DNA of 64,000 bases from Zeus faber (taxonomy: Eukaryota; Chordata; Actinopteri; Zeiformes; Zeidae). The number at the start of each line of letters is the position of its first letter. Position 1 is the stretch's first letter. The stretch is taken from the NCBI GenBank assembly GCA_960531495.1, contig OY482862.1, positions 5,552,629-5,616,628 of the forward strand. Reading direction: 5' to 3'. Shown in pieces: positions 51,310 through 63,827 of the stretch. The position numbers and the translations under genes were made by a program. The notes beneath the pieces were generated by a model. The model was not told where the DNA came from. It did no database searches and worked only from the letters and a program-made list of their open reading frames with translations.

Positions 51310-54180
51310 GTATGGAACTATTTTTGCTCTCTCCGCTATCTCCAATAGTGGAGATATGTTGTCCATCTAAATATATTGCAGTGGCATTTTTTACGGTGGC
51401 CCTGCGAGCTCAACCCACTGCAACTTAAGAAAACACATGCAAATAGACAAAATACAATTGCAAAAGTCACAACATAACAGAAGTGAGCATCAACATAACG
51501 GAATTGAACAACAGCAGATGCACCGATTTATAACTACATCATATTGTGTCAGTAATTATATATAAGAATTTGTTTTCACTGGAATTGTTGAAATAACAAC
51601 AGTGGATTGATATAAAAGTTGCTTTTTCTATATATGAATTGCATGGAGGAAGCCGATGGAGGATTTGGACATGGTGGTCTCGCGCGACGCGATTGGTCTG
51701 GTGATAGGTCTCCAGGTTGTTACTTATATAAATTCTGATTTATGATTACATTACATTAAAATCATTTAGTTTAATATATTTTATTGCAGAGAAATCGATG
51801 CATCGCATTGTTACTCACTTCCATTATGTTGTTGCTCACTTCCGTTATGTTGTGGCTTTAACATTTATTTTTTGTCTATTTGCATGCACTTTCCTAAATT
51901 GCAGTGCGTTGTGCTCTCAGGGCCACCGTACTTTCCCCCCAATAGACAATCAACAGCAAAGCCATACAAACTCTTATCGACCCCAATGAAGACACTTATC
52001 TACCACTGTTATGGGTTACCTGTGGTAGAAAATTTACTGTGGTAGAAAATTGACTGTGGTAACTGCGGTCACCTTTCCAAGCTGTCTGTTGGCCCAGTGA
52101 ATTTCCATTAAGCTTGGAAAAGTGTGGAAGAACGTCTACTTCGTCTACTGACACCCTATCACAGAGTGGAGCCTGGTTTTCTTTGGGTATTGTCTATTCA
52201 ATGTAGGTCAGTGACAACATCCAAATGACAGCACTGGATGTAGAGGTCGACATTTTGGTTGTGTTTATGTCTGTACTGTATACGTTCTATGCGTATTCTC
52301 AGCATATTTAGCATCCTGCGTATCCCTTTGCCAGTATTGTCGAGAATCACTCATCTGCGCGTCTCCTCGACTCTACACCCCAAATCTGGGAGGAATTTAC
52401 ACAGGGGTGATAAAGAGCGTCGGCCAACAGAGTGCTTCCCCTGGCTGTGCCTCTCATTCAACCACAATTCACAAAGAGAAAGAAAAGGTCAAGCACTGCC
52501 GTACTCAAGTCAGCATGAAGGTCAAAAAAAAACAAAAAGCCCACAAATGACTTCCTTCCTTTGAGGAATCAACACTCTGCTCTGGTCTTAAATCTCTGCC
52601 TGTTTTAATCCACAGCATAGCACAAAGCAAGAGGATATAAACCCACCGGAACCAGTCTTTAAGTGCTAATCTAAATATTGTTCCTTAACATTTTTAGTCC
52701 CGAATCACTGAAGTGTCCAGCTTGTCATGTCAAACAACATGTGAGTCTTCATCTTATTGATCGTGCTGATTCCAGAAGCTACGCAACACACAAGAGAAAC
52801 CGTTCAAATAGAGCGTGTTTTCAGCCACGCTAATAATCCAATTATAGTTTAAGGCAACACTCTGCATAGTGCGTTCCGCATAATGAGGGCAAGGTTGTAA
52901 TCGCGTTATGTATAGGAATCCAATTAACATGCGTCGACTCTCTGCACAATCTTTAATTTGTTAAAGCGTGTAATCGTCTTCGCAGGGAAGGGTCGCCGAT
53001 CTGTGACCAGATTATTACTTAGTTTTAGATTTCAACTCATGCTTTCAAGGCTAAGTAGCCCCACATGAGCCTGTGGGAGGTTCGAGTTATTTGGACTCTA
53101 AAACCAGGTGCCCATCATCACAGCCAGCGTTGAAGACAATGCATTAGTGCATAGGTGTCTAATATGTACGTTTACTTCTTTTGATGGGTGTCCCGGTTGG
53201 GATCGTAGCGTATCCAAGTGGATATGAAGGCTCAGCATACACGACTCCGCCCGCTGCCCAAACTTGGAAACTTCTGGCGCTGTTTCCTGCCAAGACGGCG
53301 GCGAGCGTAAAGCCCAACTCAAAGCCCAACCCGAATCCAAAATCTCTGCAAAAGTGTTTGATTATTATTTCAGTCAGGTCTGTTTGAGTAGTGTAGGGTT
53401 ATTTTTTTTTTCTCTTATGGGCAGCGTGTTTAAAGTTGGTGGCTTATTTTGCTTTGTGGGAAAATCCATCTCTCGTCCTGAAATTGGTCTCCATTTCTTT
53501 GATTGCAGCGGCAGGACGTTTGGCATAGGAAACGCCTAGTGACTGCGAGGTTCCCATTTAGACGTAAAGCACTCATTCAGACTGTTTAGCTTTGCTCCAA
53601 AGATGGGAGGTGATGACTGGACCTGCTTTGCAGACACGTTGCTATTGGCCGGCAGTGGGTGGCGGCAAATCTACTTTCATTCGCCGACTCTCCCCTTCCA
53701 GACACCGAGAAATCTGATTTCTTAAAGAAAAACAGACCCCAAGTAGTTGATTTCTATCACGCTGTTCTAAATCTGTCTTTCTTTCTTCATTTCTGCATTC
53801 CACCCCCCCTAATGGTAATGTCTATAAAGCCAGCTAGGGAGGAGGATATGGCAACCCAACCCATCCTGAATTACAATGAAAGATGTCGTTCGGTCTCCAA
53901 AAAAATATAGATATATTTTGTTGCAGTTGAGATTGTTTGGAGCCGGGGGGCGGTATGCCATCAAAAGATACAACACATGATTTACTAGTAAAATATTTCA
54001 ACATTTTTGGGACTCTCTCATTAGGCTGGATTGTATTTCACTTTGATTAATTGCACTCTGACAAATACATAAATCACACACGCGGCTTCATTTAAGTCAA
54101 TTATTGAACATGGCAATGTTTACACACACTGTGAAACGACTCGCCACACTTGCCTGGCATTACAACTCAGCTCTGTAAAG

Positions 54181-54255
<75 letters not shown>
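54181..54255. repeat. (TG)n microsatellite
   Basis: Pure TG array of about 37 units. Confidence 0.97.
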
Positions 54256-54256
<1 letters not shown>

Positions 54257-54358
54257 AAAAGAAACTGAAAGGACACAAGACGAAGATCCAATGGAAACAG
54301 AGCAGTTAATAATTCATGATTTGTGTCATCTGGTTTGTGTTTTCCCCACTTTTTTGAG

Positions 54359-54375
54359 CGAGAGAGAGAGAGAGC

Positions 54376-54446
<71 letters not shown>

Positions 54447-54482
54447 AGAGAAAGAGAGGGAATAAGAGAGAGAGAGAGAGGG
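54359..54482. repeat. (GA)n array
   Basis: GA units with GAAT, GCGA and AAGA interruptions. Confidence 0.95.
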
Positions 54483-54603
54483 GGCGGAGCAGGGATTGGT
54501 AAGGTTTGGTGGATGTAGTGAAGGGGGCTGGAGTCTCTCAACGACGTGAGAGACTGCCTGCTGACCCCCCTACAGGAGATGAAAGATAAAGCTGGACAGA
54601 GGT

Positions 54604-54605
<2 letters not shown>

Positions 54606-54642
<37 letters not shown>

Positions 54643-54652
54643 CGGACGGACG

Positions 54653-54694
<42 letters not shown>

Positions 54695-54697
54695 GAG
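54606..54697. repeat. (GACA)n/(GACG)n tetranucleotide array
   Basis: GACA units with a central block of about five GACG units. Confidence 0.96.
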
Positions 54698-55080
54698 AGG
54701 GGATAACAGAGGCAGAATGACACAGTAGTGGGTACCCTCGCAGGCAGAAAAGGGATGGGGTGAGAAAGTCCGACTTGGGTGTATTTCTTGAAATAAAAAA
54801 AACATTGTGATAAAGTCCAGAAAAGTCCACATTAAATTGTTTTCGAATAAAAAAAATAAAAAAGGAAAGATGAAATTGAAATAAGGCAAAATTTAGATTT
54901 CTTCTCTCAGAGTGAAGAGCGTCAAAAGCCTACTCTTCTCTTTATAGCGTTTCTTATTTCACTTAAAATTAACCCGAGAATTTGTTATTGTTTTGCTTGG
55001 TAAGATGGTGGAAGACTTTTCAGACTCATACCTACAGCTGTTGTGGTTGTGGAGAGGAGGATGTGGGTTGGGGGAACATA

Positions 55081-55082
<2 letters not shown>

Positions 55083-55120
<38 letters not shown>
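55083..55120. repeat. (TG)n microsatellite
   Basis: About 18 TG units. Confidence 0.94.
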
Positions 55121-55732
55121 ACGTATGTGTATGTGTGTATGCAAACTTATATATGCATGAGAACCCGATTGGTTGCATTCATGAACAGATTCAGCCCTTC
55201 TGTGTCTGTTATGGCTCAGTGGCGTGTTTCAGCCGGCTGCATTTTCATGGAATGAAAATTTCAATATAAGATATGTGCATGGCCTTACTCACTCACACAA
55301 AAATGCACATCGACACATATGATTCCACATTTAAGGAGTTTTTATGAGTTTTGTGCCTAGTTGTTTGTTAAAATAACAATCCCCAAGCGGACATTAAACC
55401 CCTAGTCAGTCCAGGAAACCCTGCAAACAACTGCATTTTAATCATTAATGTAAATTAACTGTTAAGGAGGGATCCTCCTTCTGTCGTTGCTTAGTGCATC
55501 AAAGAGGCCTCGTGCATTTTTCAATTGGCAATACAATTACAGATTAAGCAACTGTATTACTAATCATGCTAATACTATCATTCAACCACGCATTTCCGTG
55601 CTCATAGTCACGAAAGTGAATCTGTTGAATCGTGTCCAAGAGCAAGATTGTCTGACTTTTTTTCGTGTGCGGTGTCTGGGATTGTTTGGCATCCCAAGAA
55701 ATTCCCCATTGTATAATATAATTACTAACAGA

Positions 55733-56049
55733 TGTTGCCAGGGGTCTCAAGAGAGAGATCCCATTGCCAGGGGCCCCGGTGATAAGGGATGTGGAATGTG
55801 CTTAGATGTATGTCAGTCAGCTGAACTGTGACCCATAGATTGGAATCAGATGGGCGACGTTGTCTCTGGACAAGTATAAAAGACACTCCCTAGTTCCATT
55901 CGGGAGGGAACACATTTGACTTCTGTTCTCTCCCAGACATTCCATGGCAAGTCTGGTTTGATGCTGTTCTTACTTGTAATAAACGTAATATTATAATCAA
56001 CGTCAGCGTCAGCGGAGAGTCCTTCTTCATCAACACATCATCGACAACA
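55733..56049 (+). mobile_element. probable solo LTR of a retroelement
   Basis: About 300 nt beginning TGTTG and with CAACA near the end (56031-56035 or 56045-56049). It has a TATAAAAG box at 55875 and AATAAA at 55978-55983 in the order and spacing of an LTR promoter and poly(A) signal. No internal gag/pol follows. The family (retrovirus or Gypsy type) and exact right end are undetermined. It is an old single-LTR fossil. Confidence 0.55.
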
Positions 56050-57237
56050 AAGGAACTACACGTGCTACACAGAACAACATTTAAACCAGTTCATTTGAAG
56101 GGGGAAATCATTTTGACTTTAGAAGCAGGGAAGCATGGGGAAGGAAGGGGGGCAGAGATACATTCACAAAAACTCAAACTCACCTGATGAAAGTACACCA
56201 CCACAAGGAGGCGGGTGTGGTGAGGGGGGGCGGGCATGGATGTATTCAAATTTCAAATACATGGGTTAAGATTTCGTTCTATCACAAAAGCAGGATAATG
56301 GTTTTGCTTTTTCTCTATTAAACGCTCTATTAAATTCGAGGTTGGGCGAGAATAGGGATATAGAGTCATACCCTCAGAATGAATTTCATTCATAGATACT
56401 ATTTAACTTGAAAAGATCACCCCTTGGTCAGTATTCAAAGGCCAATATCTCAATGAAGGGTCCACTGAAATCTTTCAAACTATGTTAACCTACAAGATGA
56501 TACCTTTCCAAAAATGTCAAAGTAGTAGAATGAAATCACCCTATTCAAATGAATTGGTTTACATTTTGTTATGTGCAACACAAAAAAAAGTAGGATTACC
56601 GTTTTCTGGGACAGGTAACAATAGCTACATTTTTGTGACTATGAGTGCGAAAAAAGCACAATAACAGGTTGTATCATTATACACACTGGCTTATTATTCA
56701 GTCTTTGGGGAGACAGTAAGCATGGGTATGATGGCAGGAATCTAAGAGATATACTGTAACACTGTCACAATAGCCAAGCTGTAAGCACTCTGACTCAGAC
56801 AACCCTTCAGCAAAGTTATTTTGTTGGTGCACTCAGCCATTTTGGTCACTCTCCCAGACAGTATGTTATGGCTAAAAATGGAAGAGGAATACATCTCTAA
56901 ATGGGGAGTCATCTCTATCTTAGCTTATCTTTTCAGATTTTGGTGTGTAAATGTATGTTAAAAACACCTCTATACATGTGCCATCCGGTGCTCCACGGAA
57001 GGATTTTACAGCGCTTAAGACAAGCATGGACCTGAATCAACGATTGGTGGATTTTCTCTACAATGTAACCAGAAAAGTCTTACCATTGCTTTTCGCCGTT
57101 ACCACATCTTACACTGTTGCTGCTGCCGTCTTTCGCCTTTCAGCCATCAAAATGTGACACTGACATTGACACTGTCTCTGCTTTCACCAACAGTACTACA
57201 ACTGAACTACAATTTCATCCCTCCCCTCACTCCCCAG

Positions 57238-57502
57238 AACCAGTTCAGCTATCAGGACGCCAGTTTCAGCATGGAGGAAATGTTGGCCACCCTGCCCAGG
57301 GTGGTGTCTGTCTCGGCCGTGTCAGGAGGCTGCTTACCTCCCCAAGAGTTGGCCGCTGCGGTGGGACAGAGCGGTGGTGGAGGTCCCAGCACTGGTGGTG
57401 GCCCCACTCAGGAGGACCCACGTTGTAACGGCACCCTGAGGAAGCATGCCTCCCCCAGACAGGGCCCCGGCGCAGCGGGCTCGTCCCTGGCCCCGGGACA
57501 AG
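57238..57502 (+). CDS. erbb4: erbb4 exon: variable middle of C-terminal tail
   Basis: Begins NQFSYQDASF, matching the ErbB4 exon that follows the CYT-1 position (NQFVYRDGGF in human). It continues through a poorly conserved Ala/Gly/Pro/Ser-rich stretch to the conserved island CNGTLRK. It ends with one base of a Gly codon before the donor GTGGGG at 57503, a weak donor. Low-complexity glycine runs (SGGGG, STGGGP) make this section longer than in mammals. The acceptor is CTCCCCAG ending at 57237. Confidence 0.9.
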
Positions 57503-57864
57503 GTGGGGCAGACTCTTTAATGCCTAGATTATGAAGATAGATGTGTTTTGAATGTAATATACTGTATGTGCCAGGGGACCATGAATTTGACTAATTAAAA
57601 AAAAATCTGTTTAAAGTGTACAAGGTTAGTGGACAAGAGTGCACATGAAAGACATTTATATACCAAGGAGATGAAAAAAACAAAAGGACCATGTTGGTCT
57701 GCCCACTGAATGCAGCTGAAGAAGTAGACTACATCCAGATGTCAGGAATCTGTTTCAAAAATAAAATAAATGTTTTTTCTTAAAGCAATAAGACTCTTTC
57801 TCTCTGGGACGTAGTTAAGTCTTCACCTGAATGGTTGGTTTGATTCTTACCTTACCTCTTCCAG
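57503..57864 (+). other. erbb4: short erbb4 intron (362 nt)
   Basis: GTGGGG to CTTCCAG. AT-rich, nothing else seen. Confidence 0.85.
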
Positions 57865-57993
57865 GTACCAGAGGTGAAGACAGTATTGGACAGCGTTACA
57901 GTGCAGACCCCACCGGGCTTTTGGGTGAGCGGGGGGCCAAAGCGGACCAGGATAAGGACAGATACTTTATTTCCAGGGAGAAGAACAGTTCAG
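57865..57993 (+). CDS. erbb4: erbb4 exon: QRYSADP tail segment
   Basis: Two bases plus 42 codons plus one base. In the frame continued from the previous exon it reads GTRGEDSIGQRYSADPTGLL, aligning with human QRYSADPT, then a charged segment to YFISREKNSS. The human counterpart of this segment contains GYMTPM, whereas no tyrosine followed by xxM occurs here. The acceptor is CTTCCAG ending at 57864 and the donor is GTAAAG at 57994. Another open frame over this exon is a shadow. Confidence 0.9.
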
Positions 57994-58377
57994 GTAAAGA
58001 ATAAGAGCCTCAAGGAGGTAGGCCACTTCAGTGAGGTTAATTTGGTCTTGTTATGCATAAATACAATAGGTTAGTGAGTTGTCATACAGGGCCACAATGC
58101 ACAGCCTCTATACAGCGGTTTAACCCAGTCTTCATGGACCCACTGGTCTTCACTCCAACTCTGCTCTTACACACCTGGTCAGGTAAGTATTCCTGAGGAT
58201 GTGTGGTCTGAAGTTGAATTTGTAATCCTTAAGTCTTGTCAGGGTACTTGTGGACTGGGTTGAGAAATACTGCTCTCTAACTTCTACAGACTGAAGGAAA
58301 TACAGTTTACCTTGTTTACAGAGGCAGGAAGGATTGATTCCAAATACATAAACATATTTGTATGTTTTCCTCTCCAG
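57994..58377 (+). other. erbb4: short erbb4 intron (384 nt)
   Basis: GTAAAG to CTCTCCAG. No other feature. Confidence 0.9.
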
Positions 58378-59042
58378 ACTATCTCAACCCAGTAGAGGAA
58401 AACCCCTTTGTGACGCGGCGCAGGAATGGAGAGGCACACTCCGTTGGGTCTGGGTACCACACTGTCCATATGGTTGCAGCCACCTCTCCACCTAGCGGGC
58501 AGCCTGACAAGGCGGATGATGAATACATCAACGAGCCCCTGTACCTCAACACCTTCCCCAACCCCGGGGAGAGGAATGGATCCGCAGGGTCAGTCGCCGG
58601 TCTCCATGGCTCAACCTCTGCCCACCAAGCGCTGCAGAATGTAAACCCCTCCTCCACGACAGGCCACACCCTCTCTTCCTCCGGATATGTCGTGCCCCCT
58701 GGCCACCAGGCCCATCCGTCATACCCCTCGCACACCCTCCACCCGAGCCACACAGGGCACCTCCTCCACTCCGGCATCGCTGGCGGCACCATCGCAGTCG
58801 ACAAGAAGGGCAAGAAGGCCACGTTTGACAATCCTGAATACTGGCAGCACAGCCTGCCCCCAAAAGCCTCAATGCACAACCCAGAGTACCTGCAGGACTG
58901 CAGCACGCGCTTCTTCTATCGGCAGAACGGACGCATTCGACCCGCTGTGGCAGAGAACCAGGAGTACCTGTCCGAGTTTGCCCTGAAAGCTGGCAACGTG
59001 CTGCCGCCCCCTCCATACAGACAGAGGAACACTGTGGTGTGA
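58378..59042 (+). CDS. erbb4: erbb4 terminal coding exon: phosphotyrosine tail and PDZ ligand
   Basis: About 221 codons to TGA at 59040-59042. From the splice junction it reads [12 protein letters not shown], then [11 protein letters not shown], a His/Ser/Pro-rich insertion, and [33 protein letters not shown] and [12 protein letters not shown]. Motifs visible: YxNx sites for Grb2-type SH2 domains (YLNP, YINE, YLNT), two NPEY sites of Shc PTB type, one PPPPY motif for WW-domain partners, and the C-terminal PDZ ligand NTVV. The insertion, with HPS/SHT-like imperfect repeats, accounts for much of the extra length over mammalian ErbB4. The acceptor is CTCTCCAG ending at 58377. Confidence 0.95.
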
Positions 59043-59496
59043 AGACGCCCGTCGAGGGGTGGGGGGTCAGACGGAGTGGGTTGGAACACAGATTGAACCT
59101 TGGACTGTCGGGCACTATTCGTCAATTTTGTCCCCCTCCTGTCCTGTCCCCTGTCCCCCTGAAACCCCCAGCTCCAGTTTGAGAGTCACTTCTCCCATTC
59201 TCCTTCTTTCACTGTCCCTCCCTCTCTCCCCCTCTCTTCACTCTGCTGACTCCTCTGGACTGATTCATGAGTACAGCCATTGGATGAGCTTCCTCAACCG
59301 TCAATGAAGCATCTCCCTCAACTCCCTTCCCTAATAGTGCACAACTCCTCGAGGCGGGAACATCTTGTGGCGGTGGGGGTTTTCTCCCCTTCCCTCCGAA
59401 TTAATACAAAATGTCCCAACATCACCTTGACCAGCGATTCACAATGCACAAAACACAATATAAAGGCATGAATTGAAAGAAAAGGTGTCGAACAAA

Positions 59497-59502
59497 AATA
59501 AA
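59497..59502 (+). terminator. candidate proximal polyadenylation signal AATAAA
   Basis: Canonical hexamer about 455 nt after the stop codon. It would give a short 3' UTR isoform. Not confirmed. Confidence 0.3.
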
Positions 59503-62500
59503 CTGAGCCTTACCCACCAAACAGAGGTTGTCCATGCTAGGGTTATCGACTATGGAACTGCACACACCAAAAACCCGCCATTTTTTTTGTGTATTTTTTT
59601 GTTTGTTTTTGTTTCTTTCCCATGATCATACATACAATCTGTCGGGTTTGGCGGTCTAGTTCTACATGAACAGTCCATGACGCCCTAGCAGCATCTTTTA
59701 ATTTTATTTTATTTTTCCGACAGGGCTGTTGTTTTGTTTTCAGCCTTTCCGACACATGGGTGGACACAACGTACCACAAGCTGTGTTGTGACTTTTTGCC
59801 AACCCTGATGGTGGGGAGAAGCAGTCCAGCTGTGCAACCGTCATTCATTTGTGCCCGTGCGTTCCGCTGATGTTTACATGCTCTGAGCCTTCTCACTGCG
59901 CCTCACGCATTCTCGACACACCTCATTTCCTCATTTCCCATCCGAAAATGTTGGCATGGCCCTCCTGAGTAAGGATGTTCAACAACCCTGTCACACCAAT
60001 TATAAACCATGCAATAATTCAATATAGATATATGCGTACACACACACACAGATAGATAAAGCTGCCGCCGAAAAAGAAGGGGATCTGTTGACCCTGCGCC
60101 GAAAGACAAGAGGCGGCAATAGCGGCGGGCAGCAGTTCGGCACCGAGGAAGGATCCCGACAGTATCAACCAGAAAGGTAAATGTCACAGCGTTTTTGGGG
60201 AAAGCTGCGATACCGCGCCCTTGGCCCTTGAGTAAGGAGTACCGGTATTTGGAGCGACAACAGGTTCAATGTCGCCATCAACGTTTTTTTCCCCATTTTT
60301 AAAATTGCCGTGCGTGGCAATGTGGAAAGATGAACTTCGACTTGGTTGTTGAGCTCGTGGAGAAAAACTTTCCGAATGGGACCTAACGCCAACCGGAACG
60401 CGGTGGGGATGTGACTGGGAGTTTGCACAGGGTATGATCACAAACGGTCTTTGGTTGAACCGTGGATTAAGGAAAGCAGGATCAACTGAAGAGTTCTGGT
60501 CATCAGGGATCTGTTTATCTGGCACAACGCTCCATCTGGCTACACTGCTAAGGATCAGATGAACAGTGCACACACACACCTAGCAATGTCAGGAGTCTCA
60601 TGCCGTGGAGGCGTGATGAACTGCCAAAAAAGAGTCGGGTTACATGCCAGACCAGACCAAGTGGCATGTTATGTGCGGTTTTTTTGGGGGATTTTTTCGG
60701 TTGGGTTGTCGAAAAGGGCCAACACCAGATGAGGATGCTCCACTTTGCTATATAATGTCATCAAACTCATATCATCTACCAAATTAGTTTGCCACTTTGC
60801 TCCGCTCCAAAAGTTTGGCTTTTCCTTCCGCATATTTCTCTGGGATGCTGAGACATCACTAAAGGCTTTACTGCTCATCAAGAGTGATGGCATCTGTCAT
60901 TTATGTGATTGCAAAGCCTATTTTGGAGTTTGAGTTGATTATTCGATAGCACGAATAATCAGCCCAAACTCTCTAGCAATTCTCTGGCGCAGCCAGTCAC
61001 CTTACTGCTACCCTCTGACACGGAGGGGCCATCCTCAAAATTTTTGGTTTCATGACACGGCTACCGCTATCCATGCGAGCTAAAAAATAGTTTCCAGCAT
61101 GCTGTTCCTTCACACTTCCTCTCATCCTTTGACCAATGCATAGCATTGCAGCGCAATGCTAAGCATCGTAATAAAGATAGCGACAGTCAAATGATTCAAG
61201 TTTAACACTGGCTAATGACTGTGTGAATACCAGTAGTGGCATAACTATGCCAATTCACGCCCACTGTCACACAAGTCTGTGCCTCTTCATTGAAAATGCT
61301 CTGCAGGGGAAGGTTTGGACAGGCGGGGCTGATGATTTAGTGTGGAGGCCAAACACAGATGTTTCCCTCGCGCAGTGTTTATCTTCCCCTCTCAGGCTTT
61401 ATGGGAAATAATTATCATCCAATCGAGCTCCAGCTGAGGCACGGGGGTGTTGGTGAGTGATGCCACGGCGCGGAGGAATATTAAAACTTTGTTTTTATTT
61501 GGAGGGGAGGGGGTAAACAAAAGTATAATGGAGGGCTGCGACTGTGCCGGTACTGTATGTGGCAGGAGGAACATTATCACAACACTTTGGATTTACAACC
61601 CAGCATGTTCGACATGCATCGGTGGATTGGATATTTAGGCCCAAGCCATAGGTCAGCAAGAGATCGCACATCTTTCCAGATGGAAAGAAAGAAGCTTTTT
61701 TACAGGGACTGTTGCACAAATCTTGTGTTGAAAATGTTGTGTTTAAACTGTCCCTTCCCGTTTTCCACTGTAACTTGTAATGTTTTGCATCCTTTTGACT
61801 GTGCCAGACCTGAGATTTCTTCGATACTTTTGAAGATCTTTGTTTCTCCTCCTGATTAAGATTTCACCACTTGGAGAACACAAGTGCACGGCCTTTTGTG
61901 CAGTCATGTGAAATGAAGAGTGTTACTCTTTTTCTGGTTTTGAAAGTTAGCCATCTGAGCCCCCCCCTAACCCCCTATAATGTACTACTGTGCCAGCAGG
62001 CTGAAAGTGCAACGAAAGCGTTGGGGGGTAAAAAGCACCGAGTCCCCATAATGGATCTCTACGGGACAAATAAAGCCAATCTTCTAGGAGGAGAGGAAAG
62101 AGAAAAAAATTGAAAAAATGTGGGCCGAGTAGCATCACAAGGGGGCTTTTTAGCGTTTGGAATGCTAATTCATCCACAAAAGCTCTCCGGCTCGCTGATC
62201 TGTAGGGAAATCATGTCACCTGGCGTCTCGCCCAGCGCCCGACCCTGAAACATGGAGAGACAGGCGATAGGTTGCAATCCCACCGTGGGGGTCCCAGGCT
62301 AACGTATTGGCTTTCCGGAACGGTTAACGGAGCAATGCATCAATGTTACAAACGTTAGCGCCGGGAGAAGGTGTGGCGGTACTGTATCTGGCTCGAAGAG
62401 GAGGCGACCACCCACAGATTTACCAAACCCCCCCCCCCCCCCCCCCTCCCCCTGAACAACTGGACAAACCTATGTAGCAAACTGCTTGGGAGCCAGAGCA

Positions 62501-63358
62501 GCAGGACACTCAGCGCCGCCATAGAGAAGCGATCAAAAAAAGACCAAAAGCAATTTGAGGGGTTGACGTGAGCCACAGTTTCATGGGAGTTTTTCCTTCT
62601 CTGTTTTTGTTTCGTTTCCACTTCAACTGCTCTTTCTCGGAGAACTGATATTTCACCCGACCACATTAGCAGTTACTTTAGCATCGTATTGAAGGCCATA
62701 TTTATTTTGCGTGTTCACTTGGCGTACGTCGGGGGTCGGAGCTTTTTTTTTGATGTTATATTTCTATTCTCTTTCTGCTTTGCTCTTGGGGAGGGTTATA
62801 CTGTGGAAACGGCCCGGTCCTTCGGAGGCAAACGCAAAGGCTCCGCTTGCCCTCTATATTCTAAGTCTGTGTTTATTCCTCCTCCCCGCCTCCCGCTTTT
62901 GAAGCGGCGATTAATTTACAGATCGGGTCTATTTCTGAACATTTTCCATGAGATGAGTCCTCCACGTCGACATGAATCGCTGTTCATCTCCCAGCGACGT
63001 GATGGTTGCATCGGTATTATACTAGGATGGGGATTTTTCCGGTTTTACCAAATGTCACACGTTTCGTTTTTTTTTTTCTCCCCATCGAACTTAATTATAA
63101 CAAAGAAAAAATTCAAATAAAAATAATGTGAATATGTATTTTTATAAGAAGTGGAAGAGGCGGCCATTTGCATTTGTACATAGAGGGAAGGTGATGTTTC
63201 TTTTTTTCCATTTTTTTTTTTTATCAAAAAATGTATTTTATTTTCTTTGGGTTGAAAATGAAAACTTGTGGTTACTTCTGAGTTTCCCGGGGTTGGTTGA
63301 TTTAATATATATAAGATGCCAGATGTAAATGTGACTCGGAGAGTGACTTTTCATGACA

Positions 63359-63364
63359 AATAAA
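63359..63364 (+). terminator. candidate distal polyadenylation signal AATAAA
   Basis: Canonical AATAAA in a T-rich context about 4.3 kb after the erbb4 stop. Earlier candidates lie at 59497 and 63116. The choice among them is inference. Confidence 0.35.
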
Positions 63365-63780
63365 CGCTTGCAGGTTTTCTAGTAACCCCCACCCTCCACC
63401 ACCACCGCATCACTCTCATGCCCCCCCATATATTCTCCTAGTGATTTGTGTTTTTACTTTTCAATTTTTAATTGAATTATTATTTTTTTCAGTACAACTT
63501 GGTGGACTTTGTAGTTGACCACTTCCTTTCACACACATGAAAAAAAAATCCCTTGATTTTAAGTGGAGTATACCCTCCCTGCAGTGCATTTTTTTACATT
63601 TTGTACAGAATCCACTCCACAGAGTGACTTGAGATGCCGTTGCAATACTACATGAATACCCTCTCTTTCTATACCTAACCTTTGTGTTCTTAAGTTGTAT
63701 GTGATAATTTTAAGGGTTTGTGGAACCTATTATACTCTATATGTTGGGGCCATGGGTATGGTGCGTATATAATATATATG

Positions 63781-63827
<47 letters not shown>

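Larger units (their letters stand above)
51310..57237 (+). other. erbb4: erbb4 intron at the CYT-1 position
   Basis: 5.9 kb, phase 0 at both ends. This is where mammals carry the alternative CYT-1 exon, but no exon encoding a SEIGHSPPPAYTPMSG-like peptide is visible. Contains TG, GA and GACA/GACG arrays and a probable solo LTR. 51350-54150 and 56060-57150 show no feature I can name. Confidence 0.75.
59043..63364 (+). other. erbb4: putative erbb4 3' UTR
   Basis: After the stop the sequence is AT-rich with no further convincing exon or gene on either strand. Candidate polyadenylation signals AATAAA occur at 59497-59502, 63116-63121 and 63359-63364. Mammalian ERBB4 has a multi-kilobase 3' UTR, so use of the distal signals is plausible. 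Homopolymer C and T runs (62430-62450, 63070, 63210) and short CA runs are present. Without transcripts the true end cannot be fixed, and the region could equally be a short UTR followed by intergenic DNA. Confidence 0.5.

Noticed and set aside
52259-52564. 101-codon open frame as a possible extra tail exon
   Set aside because: No similarity to any ErbB4 tail segment that I know, and no convincing splice sites in the needed phase.
53690-53730. CCTTCCAG followed by open sequence as a possible CYT-1 exon acceptor
   Set aside because: The downstream translation does not resemble SEIGHSPPPAYTPMSG, and no donor lies at the expected 48-nt distance.
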